Assembly: GCF_015207245.1 (NCBI RefSeq)
Contig: NZ_JADEXF010000204.1
Coordinates: forward strand, 1 to 6,518
Length of the DNA stretch: 6,518 bases
DNA from: Nostoc cf. edaphicum LEGE 07299
Lineage (GTDB): Bacteria; Cyanobacteriota; Cyanobacteriia; Cyanobacteriales; Nostocaceae
Direction of reading: 5' to 3'
Position numbers and translations under genes: made by a program. Each line of letters begins with the position of its first letter. Position 1 is the stretch's first letter. This document shows, in pieces, positions 1-6,279 of the stretch. The notes beneath the pieces are model-generated. The model was not told the DNA's origin and made no database searches. It saw nothing but the letters and a program-made list of their open reading frames with translations.

Positions 1-16
1 CCTGTCCCCTGTCCCC
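1..16. repeat. CCCCTGT-type heptanucleotide tandem repeat at the window edge
   Basis: The first 16 bases are CCTGTCC CCTGTCC CC, two full 7-nt units plus part of a third, continuing past the left edge. Short tandem heptanucleotide repeats (STRR) are a known feature of heterocyst-forming cyanobacteria. This one lies inside the murD reading frame and is translated as Gly/Gln-rich residues (RGQGTG). The copy number beyond the edge cannot be seen. Confidence 0.75.
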
Positions 17-473
17 TCTGAGATAGGGCAACTTCACAAGCGGCGTAGCCAATATTACCGCAGGCGGGTGCATTTAATTCTGCTGCTTGGAAAATGGCAG
101 CAATTAAAGCTGTGGTAGTAGTTTTGCCGTTAGTGCCGGTAATTCCTACCCAAGGTAGCGATTGTAAATTTCGCCAAGCGAGTTCCATTTCGCCAATGGT
201 TTCAATACCTAACTGGCGTGCCTCAACTAATACGGGAATATCCCAAGGCACGCCAGGACTAACGACTATTAATTGGGGTAAATTAGCACCATTCAATTCT
301 AGGGATTGTCCTAGTTTAACGGTTATTTGCTCGGCAGCGAGTTCTTGTTGTTGTTCTAGGAGGGTTTTGGAGGTGTTGCGATCGCTCAGCTCTACCTCCC
401 AACCTTCCCGTTTCAACAATCTCGCCGCAGCAACACCGGACTTTCCCAATCCAATAACAGTAGCTTTGGACAT
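1..473 (-). CDS. murD: UDP-N-acetylmuramoyl-L-alanine--D-glutamate ligase (MurD), N-terminal part, cut by the window edge
   Basis: MurD is the cytoplasmic ATP-dependent ligase that adds D-glutamate to UDP-MurNAc-L-alanine in peptidoglycan precursor synthesis. Reading down from the ATG at 473-471 gives 157 codons. They begin [20 protein letters not shown], with the Rossmann-like GLGKSG at residues 8-13. VVSPGVP follows at 70-76, GEMELAW at 94-100, the Mur-ligase P-loop GTNGKTTTT at 113-121 (Lys117 is the ATP-binding lysine), and [13 protein letters not shown] at 138-150. The UDP-binding domain and the start of the central ATPase domain are thus present; the rest lies outside the window. The last residues, SQRGQGTG, come from a heptanucleotide repeat and do not look like normal MurD. 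glyS lies 84 nt upstream on the same strand. That gap holds a weak promoter candidate (TTGTGT at 540-535, TACTAT at 515-510, 19-nt spacer). No clear Shine-Dalgarno is seen. Identity is near certain; whether the complete gene is intact is unknown. Confidence 0.95.
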   Translation of the reverse strand, partial: MSKATVIGLGKSGVAAARLLKREGWEVELSDRNTSKTLLEQQQELAAEQITVKLGQSLELNGANLPQLIVVSPGVPWDIPVLVEARQLGIETIGEMELAWRNLQSLPWVGITGTNGKTTTTALIAAIFQAAELNAPACGNIGYAACEVALSQRGQGT

Positions 474-557
474 AGATTGCAGCAGAGTGTCCCTGGTTAA
501 GCACTCCCTATAGTAGCCTTTCTTGGCAAAAATTACACAAGTTTTTGTTGACCTACG

Positions 558-2708
558 CTACAGATTTTTGACGATCGCACCGAAGTCAGCTAAAACACGG
601 GCATGATTGCGAACTAATCCGAGCAGATGTAGTCGATTACGCTTGACTTCTGGATCGGAGTCCATAACTAAAACGCTATCTGGGCCATCAAAGAAGTTAC
701 TAACCGCTGGAGCAATTTTTGTTAGTGCTGCTAGTAACAGTTGATAATTTCGGGTCTGCTGTGCTGCTTGAGTTTCCGGTACTGAATCGATTAGCGCATT
801 ATACAAAGCGTCTTCAGAGGGCTTTTGGAATAATTCTTGACGAACTACGGTTGTCGGTTCTAGCTGTTTTGTATCCAAATCACCTTGAGCGGCTAATCGT
901 GTGGAACGATTAACGGTCTCGTAGATGTTATCTAAGGTACTGTCTTTACGAATTTGTTGTAAGTACAAAGCGCGATCGCGTACATCCAACAAATCTTTTA
1001 ACGTCCGTTCTGTGTATTCTGGATCGTTTTCTCCTAAAACTGCATTTACTAAGTCGTAATCAATCTGTTTTTCTTCTTGTAATAAAGTGCGGATGCGTTG
1101 CAAGAAAAACTCTTGTAATGCTGTGGTTAATGATGCTTGATCTTTGTGATATTTTGCTGCAAAGTCTATCGATATTTGCTTCAATAAATCATCTAAATTT
1201 ATTGGCAGATTATCAAACCAAACAATTTTAACTACAGCATTAGCCGCACGGCGCAAGGCAAAGGGATCGGATGAACCTGAAGGAATTAAACCTAATCCAA
1301 AGATACTCACTAAAGTATCTAATCTATCTGCCAAACCTACGATTTTACCTGTGAGTGTTTCCGGTAAAATATCACCTGCTCCCTTTGGCAAATAATGTTG
1401 ATAAATTGCCTTTGCTACTTCGGCATCTTCACCACTAGCTAAAGCATATTTTTCTCCCATAATGCCTTGCAATTCGGGGAATTCATATACCATTTGAGTT
1501 ACCAAATCTGCTTTACATAATAAAGCAGCACGTTGGATTCTTTGGCTTTGATTTTCCGTTAATTCTAATTGACTGCTAATTTGCCCAGCAATTTTAACTA
1601 TTCTATCTACCTTGGCAAGTACCGAACCCAATTCTTCTTGGAAAGTGACTTTTTCTAACTGCGGTAAAAAGTTTTCTAAAGGCTTAGTTAAATCAGCTTC
1701 ATAGAAAAATCTGCCATCAGCTAATCTGGCACGAATTACCCTTTCATTCCCAACAGCAACAATATCTGATTTTTGAGGATCGCCGTTAGAAATGGTGATG
1801 AAGTTGGGCAATAATTCTTGCTCAAAACTCCCTGGTTTGAATACAGGAAAATAACGTTGGTGAGTAACCATGACTTCAGTAATTACCTCAGTTGGTAATT
1901 CCAAAAATTCTGGTTCAAATTTACCAACAACTGCGGAAGGATATTCTACAAGGTTGGTTACTTCTGCTAACAAATCGGGGTAAATTACTGTATACCCGCC
2001 TAAATTCTCTGCGACTGCATTTACTTGCTCTTTAATCAGATTTACCCGTTCTTCTGGGTCAACGGTGACATAAGCAGACTTGAGGGCGGTAACATAATCA
2101 GTAGCCTGGACAATTGTCACAGGTTCAGGATGCAAAACCCGATGACCTTGGGAAATGCGATCGCTCTGAATCGTTTTAGAACCATTCACTAATTCTAAAG
2201 GCAGCACCGTCTCATCTAACAAAGCTACCAGCCAACGAATTGGTCGGGAAAATCTTGCATCCCCATTCCCCCAACGCATCAACCGCTTACCTTCTAAACC
2301 CCAAATCCACTGGGGAATAAGTTCTGTCAAAATTTCCGCCACAGGACGACCGGGAATTCTTTTTTGCACAAAGACAAATTCCCCTTTGTCAGTGGGGCGA
2401 ACTGACAGCGCATCTAGTTCCACACCTTGCTTTTTGGCAAAGCCTGCTGCTGCTGCTGTTGGCTGACCATCTTTAAAGGCGGCTTGGGCGGGGGGCCCTT
2501 TAATTTCTTCTTCTCGATCTGGTTGCTGCGATGGTAGACCTGTAATCAATACCGCCAGCCGCCGGGGAGTACCGTACACCTGGACATCGCCCTTGAGGCT
2601 GTTTGCTTCCAGGCTTTGGGGAATGCGTTCCTGCCATTGCACTAAAGCATCACTGAGAAAACTTGCAGGTAGTTCTTCTGTACCAACTTCTAATAGAAAC
2701 CCAGGCAT
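558..2708 (-). CDS. glyS: Glycine--tRNA ligase beta subunit
   Basis: This is the beta subunit of the bacterial alpha2-beta2 glycyl-tRNA synthetase. The alpha subunit (glyQ, not in this window) carries the class II catalytic core, while beta binds and positions tRNA-Gly. The 716 aa match the usual length of about 690-720. Family landmarks are the N-terminal [15 protein letters not shown] (4-18), TPRRLAVL (47-54), GKRLMRWG (140-147), [12 protein letters not shown] (279-290), and [20 protein letters not shown] (321-340). [20 protein letters not shown] (399-418) belongs to the HD-like region, and [13 protein letters not shown] (481-493) follows. The C-terminal part from about 570 corresponds to the anticodon-binding domain and ends with the typical [17 protein letters not shown] (683-699). 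The ATG at 2708 gives the expected conserved N-terminus, although no good Shine-Dalgarno precedes it, which is common in cyanobacteria. Two HIP1 sites lie inside the gene (972 and 2157). murD follows after 84 nt on the same strand, so co-transcription is possible. No frameshift or missing block was seen. Confidence 0.97.
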   Translation of the reverse strand: MPGFLLEVGTEELPASFLSDALVQWQERIPQSLEANSLKGDVQVYGTPRRLAVLITGLPSQQPDREEEIKGPPAQAAFKDGQPTAAAAGFAKKQGVELDALSVRPTDKGEFVFVQKRIPGRPVAEILTELIPQWIWGLEGKRLMRWGNGDARFSRPIRWLVALLDETVLPLELVNGSKTIQSDRISQGHRVLHPEPVTIVQATDYVTALKSAYVTVDPEERVNLIKEQVNAVAENLGGYTVIYPDLLAEVTNLVEYPSAVVGKFEPEFLELPTEVITEVMVTHQRYFPVFKPGSFEQELLPNFITISNGDPQKSDIVAVGNERVIRARLADGRFFYEADLTKPLENFLPQLEKVTFQEELGSVLAKVDRIVKIAGQISSQLELTENQSQRIQRAALLCKADLVTQMVYEFPELQGIMGEKYALASGEDAEVAKAIYQHYLPKGAGDILPETLTGKIVGLADRLDTLVSIFGLGLIPSGSSDPFALRRAANAVVKIVWFDNLPINLDDLLKQISIDFAAKYHKDQASLTTALQEFFLQRIRTLLQEEKQIDYDLVNAVLGENDPEYTERTLKDLLDVRDRALYLQQIRKDSTLDNIYETVNRSTRLAAQGDLDTKQLEPTTVVRQELFQKPSEDALYNALIDSVPETQAAQQTRNYQLLLAALTKIAPAVSNFFDGPDSVLVMDSDPEVKRNRLHLLGLVRNHARVLADFGAIVKNL

Positions 2709-2853
2709 ATAACACTGTTTTCAACTTTGCGTAGCTCAACTTTATCAGTTATTCTCAGGCGATCGCTCGTGATTTTTAGCTGAATCGCTCATCAAAGAGA
2801 ATAAAGGGAAAACCCCATAGTTAACAATTCAAAATTCAACATTAAAGATATTT

Positions 2854-2869
2854 TGTCTGCGACACGCTA
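2854..2869 (+). repeat. Dispersed repeat core, copy 1 (partner at 6103-6118, inverted)
   Basis: TGTCTGCGACACGCTA here is perfectly repeated in reverse complement at 6103-6118. The 16-bp identity between two intergenic sites 3.2 kb apart, together with the GTCTGCGACACGCTA style of sequence, marks it as a fragment of the dispersed repeats abundant in Nostoc-like genomes. The flanks are not similar, so only a core is shared. Confidence 0.65.
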
Positions 2870-3170
2870 TGCAAATAGACGAGTACTTAAACTCCTACTG
2901 TTAGAAGATCCCCCAGAGTAACTGGGCTACGTGAAAACCCAGGGATTTCAAACCCTTTAATTTACGATAAATGAGGAATGGAAGTTAAGCCAGAATGGAT
3001 TGCATACAAAGGAGCGTAAACGCAGAGGAGTTTGTCGTCAGACATCACTATAGACTTGAAATTTTATGCAAAACTTTATAAAACAAGTGCTTCTCTTCAT
3101 ACATTCATTACATTACATACCGTATTTTGTGCGGTATTTACGGATATATATTTCTATCGTAAGCTTAGTC

Positions 3171-3207
3171 TTGATTGATGCACTGATATATGCATCATGA
3201 CAATCAA
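3171..3207 (+). promoter_or_regulatory. Interrupted dyad upstream of the PEP-CTERM start (operator or 5'-UTR hairpin)
   Basis: The left arm TTGATTGATGCA (3171-3182) faces a right arm TGCATCA (3191-3197) followed, after a TGAC bulge, by AATCAA (3202-3207). All 12 left-arm bases can pair, with an 8-nt loop CTGATATA. It ends 4 nt before the GGAG Shine-Dalgarno (3212-3215). As RNA it would be a hairpin just upstream of the ribosome binding site; as DNA it could be an operator. It covers the upstream ATG at 3197, which argues against that ATG as the start. The role is inferred. Confidence 0.5.
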
Positions 3208-3211
3208 TTTT

Positions 3212-3215
3212 GGAG
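3212..3215 (+). promoter_or_regulatory. Shine-Dalgarno GGAG that decides the PEP-CTERM gene start
   Basis: GGAG lies 8 nt before the ATG at 3224, an ideal spacing. It is only 2 nt before the in-frame ATG at 3218 and lies downstream of the in-frame ATG at 3197. It therefore selects 3224, which also gives a signal peptide starting MKNIF. Confidence 0.75.
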
Positions 3216-3223
3216 TTATGACC

Positions 3224-3802
3224 ATGAAAAATATTTTCGCCCAAATTACCGCGATCGCAGTAACCAGTGTTGCGATCGCTACTAGTGCTAACAACCCAGC
3301 CCAAGCTATTGAATTAAACTTTAATTGGCAAGGTAATGCTGGTTACTCAGCAACAGGTTCATTCAGCTACGACGAAACTACAGCACCAACAATCATTTCA
3401 GAACTTGGTAGTGGAGCCACCAACTTTTTACAATCCTTGAATGTCTCCTTCTTAGACCCATCTAAAAATCTTCTGGGAACCTATAACACCGTTAGTGGTG
3501 GAGTATCAGAATCTAACTTCTTCGCTTTCAATTTTAATACTTCCACTCAGACATTATTTGGCTCCTTTGATGTCGCCGGAGGAACGGGTGTAATTGGAGA
3601 ATATTTCTTTCAGGGAACGGTTGGCAACTCTTTGCAATTAAATCAGGATGTCGATCAACAGGGAACGTCAACAACACTAGATCAAAATTCTGGCTCTATT
3701 CAAGTATCCAAAGTCCCAGAGCCTGCTTCTCTCTTGGGTTTGCTAGCATTTGCTGGTTTGGGTATAGCTTCAACATTAAAGAAAAAGCAAGCCTTTTACT
3801 AG
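3224..3802 (+). CDS. Secreted PEP-CTERM sorting-domain protein of unknown function
   Basis: The 192-aa product is an exported protein expected to be processed at its C-terminus by an exosortase. The signal peptide runs from MKNIF through a hydrophobic stretch (about 8-22) to a likely cleavage site after AQA (residue 28). The mature part is rich in Gly, Ser, Thr, Asn, Phe and beta-prone segments (for example FNWQGNAGYSATGSFSYDE from residue 33) and has no catalytic motif I recognise. The C-terminus is a textbook PEP-CTERM signal: VPEP at 164-167, a transmembrane segment LLGLLAFAGLGIAS at about 170-183, and a basic KKK at 186-188. An in-frame ATG at 3197 would add nine residues, but the Shine-Dalgarno at 3212 supports 3224. 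Two HIP1 sites 21 nt apart (3251, 3272) fall within the signal-peptide codons. In other bacteria such proteins go to the surface or matrix and depend on EpsH/exosortase and exopolysaccharide genes. A glycosyltransferase gene follows downstream, but far away. The sorting signal is secure; the function is unknown. Confidence 0.92.
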   Translation: MKNIFAQITAIAVTSVAIATSANNPAQAIELNFNWQGNAGYSATGSFSYDETTAPTIISELGSGATNFLQSLNVSFLDPSKNLLGTYNTVSGGVSESNFFAFNFNTSTQTLFGSFDVAGGTGVIGEYFFQGTVGNSLQLNQDVDQQGTSTTLDQNSGSIQVSKVPEPASLLGLLAFAGLGIASTLKKKQAFY

Positions 3803-3820
3803 AAATTAGGGCTTTCTAGT
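3798..3820 (+). terminator. Perfect 8-bp hairpin overlapping the PEP-CTERM stop codon
   Basis: ACTAGAAA (3798-3805) and TTTCTAGT (3813-3820) form a perfect inverted repeat with loop TTAGGGC. The stop codon TAG (3800-3802) is inside the left arm. It has no T-tract after it, so it is more likely an mRNA 3'-end stabilising structure or a weak terminator than a classical intrinsic one. Confidence 0.4.
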
Positions 3821-3855
3821 TAGAGCTTGCTAAATTTACTGAATCTCTATTCTAC

Positions 3856-3882
3856 CCCTACTAGTTAACTGAATTAGTAGGG
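3856..3882 (+). terminator. Terminator-like hairpin downstream of the PEP-CTERM gene
   Basis: CCCTACTA (3856-3863) pairs perfectly with TAGTAGGG (3875-3882). A G-T wobble and two A-T pairs can extend the stem inward, leaving a 5-nt loop AACTG. It lies 54 nt past the stop codon and is followed by an AT-rich stretch (TTATCATATAA) rather than a pure T-run. It is the best candidate for the end of the PEP-CTERM transcript; position and stem support this, while the imperfect T-tract weakens it. Confidence 0.5.
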
Positions 3883-4084
3883 TTATCATATAACCTCATT
3901 AAAAATATGAGTGAAATTAATTTTACTTTTACTTCAGCATTTATTATTCAGCACTCAACACTGTTTTGGTCAGCGCCTTTGAACTACTCAAAATGTGGGA
4001 TTCTCCTCAATGAATACAATACTGATGACTTGGTTAAAAATACTTCATGTGCCAGTTCAAAAGGCGGAATGAGGGTTATATGCA

Positions 4085-4104
4085 TAACATTGAATATAAT
4101 GTTA
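4085..4104. promoter_or_regulatory. Dyad TAACATT-N6-AATGTTA (operator-like)
   Basis: Perfect 7-bp arms TAACATT (4085-4091) and AATGTTA (4098-4104) flank GAATAT. A consensus-like TATAAT (4095-4100) overlaps the right half but has no good -35 at the correct distance. The shape is that of a dimeric repressor site; AT-richness makes chance occurrence plausible. Confidence 0.3.
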
Positions 4105-4172
4105 CAATTCTCCAAGTGTAAATTTAGGCATTAGTTCGTAAATAAAAAGACCAACTCTTGTCATAATCACCA

Positions 4173-4235
4173 AAAAATCAAGTCTATATTTATCAATAAT
4201 CTTACCTGTTTATACAAAGTCATATCTTGATTTTT
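4173..4235. repeat. Perfect 10-bp inverted repeat with a 43-nt loop
   Basis: AAAAATCAAG (4173-4182) and CTTGATTTTT (4226-4235) are perfect reverse complements. ATAT at 4186-4189 and ATAT at 4222-4225 can extend the stem after a 3-nt bulge. The T-run on the right arm, and its mirror on the other strand, make this a possible bidirectional AT-rich terminator or a structured RNA. No known RNA family was recognised. Confidence 0.4.
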
Positions 4236-4545
4236 AAGTGTTTTATGCCGGACAAAAATTATCTTTTGACAACCACAAAGAAAATTTATACGCAATGTTT
4301 AACACGTTTTTTTTAATTAAACAATTTAACCAGTCAAAATACAGCATTTATAAATAAATGAGGTCACAAAATGCAGGGCTACAAATCAGATATAAACAGT
4401 TTCTATCTCTGCCTACTGCTTCCAAATTGGTAGCTTTGTACTTCATGTAAAAAATGCTGTAAATAATAAAAATAGCAGCCCCTACTCGCTATTAATAAGT
4501 AATTCGATCGTCTCATGCTATCTTCACAAAACTCACAAATAATTC

Positions 4546-5835
4546 ATGCATATTCTGATTTATTCCTACAACTACCATCCAGAGCCAATTGGAATTGCTC
4601 CGTTAATGACTGAATTGGCAGAAGGACTAGTCAAGCGAGGTCATAAAGTGCGAGTGATTACGGGAATGCCCAACTATCCTCAGCGCGAAATTTATGATGG
4701 GTATCAGAATAAATGGTATCTTACTGAACAAAAAAATGGTGTGACTATTGAGCGAAGTTACGTCCGTATTAAGTCTAAACCTAAGCTCGTGGATCGGTTG
4801 TTGCTGGAGTTGAGCTTTGTTTTCACGAGCTTACCCCAAGCCTTTAAAGGTGGCCGCCCAGATGTAATTATCTTAACAGTCCCGCCGCTACTAGGTACGT
4901 TGCCAGCAACAACATTGGGCTGGTTATACAACTGCCCAGTAGTTCTAAATGTGCAAGATATTTTACCAGAAGCGGCTGTGCGTATCGGGCTATTAAAAAA
5001 CAAATTGATGATCCGGACTCTTGCAGCTTTAGAGAAATTTGCATATCGGACTGCACACACTATTAGTGTGATCGCTGATGGGTTTCGTGAGAATTTAGTA
5101 AATAAGGGAGTACCTGTTAATAAAATCGTTTGTATTCCCAATTGGGTAAATGTAAATTTCATTCGCCCGTTGCCGAAACAGAGCAACTCCTGGATATCTA
5201 ACCATCAACTAAATGGGAAATTTGTAGTACTTTACTCAGGCAATATTGCTCTAACGCAAGGTTTAGAGACAGTAATAGAAGCAGCTGTTTGTTTACGTCA
5301 TATCAAAGATATTGTCTTTGTCATTGTTGGCGAATCAACAGCATTGCAAAGGTTGCAGGAATATTGTCAATCAAATGGAGCAGATAATGTTTTGCTACTA
5401 CCGTTACAGCCGCGAGAAAAACTACCTGAAATGCTAGCAGCCTCTGATGTCGGGCTAATTGTGCAAAAGCATAATGTGATTTCGTTCAATATGCCTTCAA
5501 AAATACCACTTTTGTTGGCGAGTGGTCGCCCAATTGTGGGTTCAGTTCCCGCCACTGGTACTGCTGCTAAAGCCATCGAACTCAGCGGTGGTGGGATAGT
5601 TGTGGAGCCAGAATCGCCCCAGTCCATGGCCACTGCGGTGCATGATTTATATGCTAATCCGGCTTTAGGGAGGAAGCTAGGTAACACAGGAAGACAATTT
5701 GCCGAAGAAAACTATTCCTTAGAGCAAGCGCTCGATCGGTATGAGTGGCTTTTTTCTCATATTGTTACCAACCGAAAATCAACTGTGGGGATTTTACCGA
5801 AATTCGATTCTAAGAAATCAGTTGTGGATGGTTGA
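4546..5835 (+). CDS. GT4-family glycosyltransferase, WcaI-like (exopolysaccharide type)
   Basis: The 429-aa product is a probable retaining GT-B glycosyltransferase that moves a sugar from a nucleotide-sugar donor to a lipid-linked exopolysaccharide intermediate at the cytoplasmic face of the membrane. The N-terminal acceptor-side domain starts MHILIYSYNYHPEPIGIAPL, the pattern of the WcaI/GT4 group, with ELAEGLVKRGHKVRVITGMPNYP at 23-45. LNVQDILPEAAVRIG (134-148) and CIPNWVNVNFIRP (196-208) lead into the donor-binding domain. That domain shows VLYSGNIALTQGLETVIEAA (228-247), FVIVGES (258-264), LPLQPREKLPEMLAASDVGL (285-304), and MPSKIPLLLASGRPIVGSV (316-334), which stands in the region of the usual GT4 E-x7-E loop. 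There is no signal peptide or transmembrane segment, and the length is normal. The first ATG gives the full conserved N-terminus, although no Shine-Dalgarno precedes it. The gene stands alone here with 743 nt empty upstream. Fold and class are secure; donor and acceptor cannot be told. Confidence 0.93.
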   Translation: MHILIYSYNYHPEPIGIAPLMTELAEGLVKRGHKVRVITGMPNYPQREIYDGYQNKWYLTEQKNGVTIERSYVRIKSKPKLVDRLLLELSFVFTSLPQAFKGGRPDVIILTVPPLLGTLPATTLGWLYNCPVVLNVQDILPEAAVRIGLLKNKLMIRTLAALEKFAYRTAHTISVIADGFRENLVNKGVPVNKIVCIPNWVNVNFIRPLPKQSNSWISNHQLNGKFVVLYSGNIALTQGLETVIEAAVCLRHIKDIVFVIVGESTALQRLQEYCQSNGADNVLLLPLQPREKLPEMLAASDVGLIVQKHNVISFNMPSKIPLLLASGRPIVGSVPATGTAAKAIELSGGGIVVEPESPQSMATAVHDLYANPALGRKLGNTGRQFAEENYSLEQALDRYEWLFSHIVTNRKSTVGILPKFDSKKSVVDG

Positions 5836-5878
5836 AGGGGATTGAGGATTTCTCACTCGTTAGCTACACAGACAAAAC

Positions 5879-5935
5879 CCCGATTGGGATAAATTAACTC
5901 ACCCGAATGGGTGATTTAAAGATCAACCGATCGGG
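5879..5935. promoter_or_regulatory. Cluster of three similar GC-rich dyads (operator cluster or terminator)
   Basis: Three related palindrome-like cores recur every 23-24 nt: CCCGATTGGG (5879-5888), CCCGAATGGG (5902-5911) and ACCGATCGGG (5926-5935). The middle one extends to TCACCC-GAAT-GGGTGA (5899-5914). TCACCCGA (5899-5906) can instead pair with TCGGGTGA (5931-5938), giving two mutually exclusive hairpins. The cluster starts 43 nt after the glycosyltransferase stop, so it could act as its terminator, though the T-tracts are weak. The regular spacing of about two helical turns equally suggests dimeric repressor sites on one DNA face. The sequence is seen directly; both roles are inferred. 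Confidence 0.45.
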
Positions 5936-6064
5936 TGAACTAACTGTAGGAAGTTGAGACTACTCAAAAATAGGAATCTAGAGAACACTGGCTGATTGCA
6001 CGTCGTTCTTGGTGAGGATAACTTGATGAAACTTGCAACTTTAATTAAGACAGCTGAATTAATC

Positions 6065-6143
6065 AGCGTAGGCGTACTCCTGCAAAGAATCAAAGCTACT
6101 CCTAGCGTGTCGCAGACAAGCGTCTCGTAAACAAGGCATCGCT
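6065..6143 (-). repeat. Composite dispersed repeat, left copy (inverted relative to 6461-6512)
   Basis: Three blocks match the reverse complement of the right-hand copy in the same order. AGCGTAGGCGTA (6065-6076) pairs with 6501-6512 perfectly. AGCGTCTCGTA (6119-6129) and AAGGCATCGCT (6133-6143) pair with 6475-6485 and 6461-6471; the whole 25-nt stretch has two mismatches. Between the outer and inner blocks this copy has 42 nt where the right copy has 15. The extra part includes the 16-nt core TAGCGTGTCGCAGACA (6103-6118) shared with 2854-2869. Confidence 0.7.
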
Positions 6144-6209
6144 CCAGACTTTTTTCTTCCTTAAGATCAGTATTCACTAATACTCAAGGGCGATAAACTC
6201 ATCTGTAAC

Positions 6210-6242
6210 TTATACCAAATCTCGTTTACTATTTGGTTATAA
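6210..6242. repeat. Dyad TTATACCAAAT / ATTTGGTTATAA before the tetR remnant
   Basis: ACCAAAT (6214-6220) and ATTTGGT (6231-6237) are perfect reverse complements with a 10-nt loop CTCGTTTACT. Outward, TTAT (6210-6213) and TATAA (6238-6242) continue the pairing with a one-base bulge. The right arm includes the -10-like TATAAT. It may be part of a regulatory site or a remnant of a small palindromic element. Confidence 0.45.
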
Positions 6243-6260
6243 TGCAAGCAAGCGCTTGCA
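6238..6260 (+). promoter_or_regulatory. Consensus -10 TATAAT overlapping a perfect palindrome (likely tetR promoter/operator)
   Basis: TATAAT (6238-6243) is a perfect -10 hexamer; no TTGACA-like -35 is found 16-18 nt upstream. Directly on it sits TGCAAGC-AAGC-GCTTGCA (6243-6260), with 7-bp arms. GCAAGCGCTTGC (6248-6259) within it is a perfect 12-bp palindrome. A dyad over the expected transcription start, about 20 nt before a TetR coding remnant, is the classical layout of TetR autorepression. The gene itself is broken, so any present function would need a regulator encoded elsewhere. Confidence 0.5.
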
Positions 6261-6279
6261 AACACTCCTAGAAAACTTA

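Larger units (their letters stand above)
2709..3223. other. Intergenic region between divergent glyS and the PEP-CTERM gene
   Basis: This 515-nt AT-rich spacer should hold the promoters of glyS (leftward) and the PEP-CTERM gene (rightward); neither shows a consensus -35/-10 pair that I trust. Visible items are a HIP1 site (2759-2766) and a short AATTCAAAATTCAA-type stretch (2826-2839) of a kind common in Nostoc spacers. A dispersed-repeat core lies at 2854-2869. A small dyad CCCAG-AGTAA-CTGGG (2912-2926) has a competing CCCAG at 2938-2942. A dyad ATACCG-N9-CGGTAT lies at 3117-3137. No tRNA and no convincing gene is present. Confidence 0.7.
3803..4545. other. 743-nt AT-rich intergenic region without a convincing gene
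   Basis: Between the PEP-CTERM gene and the glycosyltransferase there is no protein I can support. A 75-codon open frame at 3907-4134 lacks a Shine-Dalgarno, has no recognisable motif and reads like random AT-rich DNA. The stretch holds several inverted repeats: the terminator-like hairpins near its start, dyads at 4085-4104 and 4345-4360 (CATTTAT-AA-ATAAATG), a long-range inverted repeat at 4173-4235, and AATAGC/GCTATT at 4471-4493. There are no HIP1 sites. The glycosyltransferase promoter must lie near its right end, but no consensus -35/-10 pair stands out. A long leader or a small RNA is possible but unproven. Confidence 0.6.
5836..6279. other. Intergenic region between the glycosyltransferase and the tetR remnant
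   Basis: No functional gene is seen in these 444 nt. From left to right they hold the triple dyad (5879-5935), an unremarkable stretch to 6064, the left composite repeat (6065-6143), a small dyad AGTATT-CACT-AATACT (6169-6184), a larger dyad (6210-6242), and the TATAAT plus palindrome in front of the tetR remnant. A 34-codon frame starting at the ATG at 6026 ends inside repeat DNA and has no recognisable family. No tRNA is present. Confidence 0.6.

Noticed and set aside
94..513. 139-codon open frame on the plus strand
   Set aside because: It lies antisense to murD, whose minus-strand frame carries clear motifs ([15 protein letters not shown]). The plus frame has no recognisable domain.
2978..3019. 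Tiny frame coding MEVKPEWIAYKGA
   Set aside because: Only 13 codons, with GAGG too close to the ATG and no known family; not enough to call a gene.
3907..4134. 75-codon plus-strand open frame
   Set aside because: No Shine-Dalgarno, no domain, signal peptide or membrane pattern, and AT-rich random-looking composition. It may be chance.
4758..5687. Minus-strand open frames within the glycosyltransferase gene
   Set aside because: They are antisense to a fully conserved GT4 coding sequence and show no protein family features.
5879..5938. Possible CRISPR-like array from three regularly spaced repeats
   Set aside because: The repeats are about 10 nt, degenerate and palindromic, with spacers of only 13-14 nt and no cas genes, unlike any CRISPR array.
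6026..6130. 34-codon plus-strand frame starting MKLATLIKTAEL
   Set aside because: Its second half and stop codon lie in dispersed-repeat sequence, and no Shine-Dalgarno or family is recognisable.
5923..6177. 84-codon minus-strand open frame
   Set aside because: Much of it is read-through of the dispersed repeat at 6065-6143 (the ERCLVYETLVCDTLGVALI region), and the rest has no recognisable motif.
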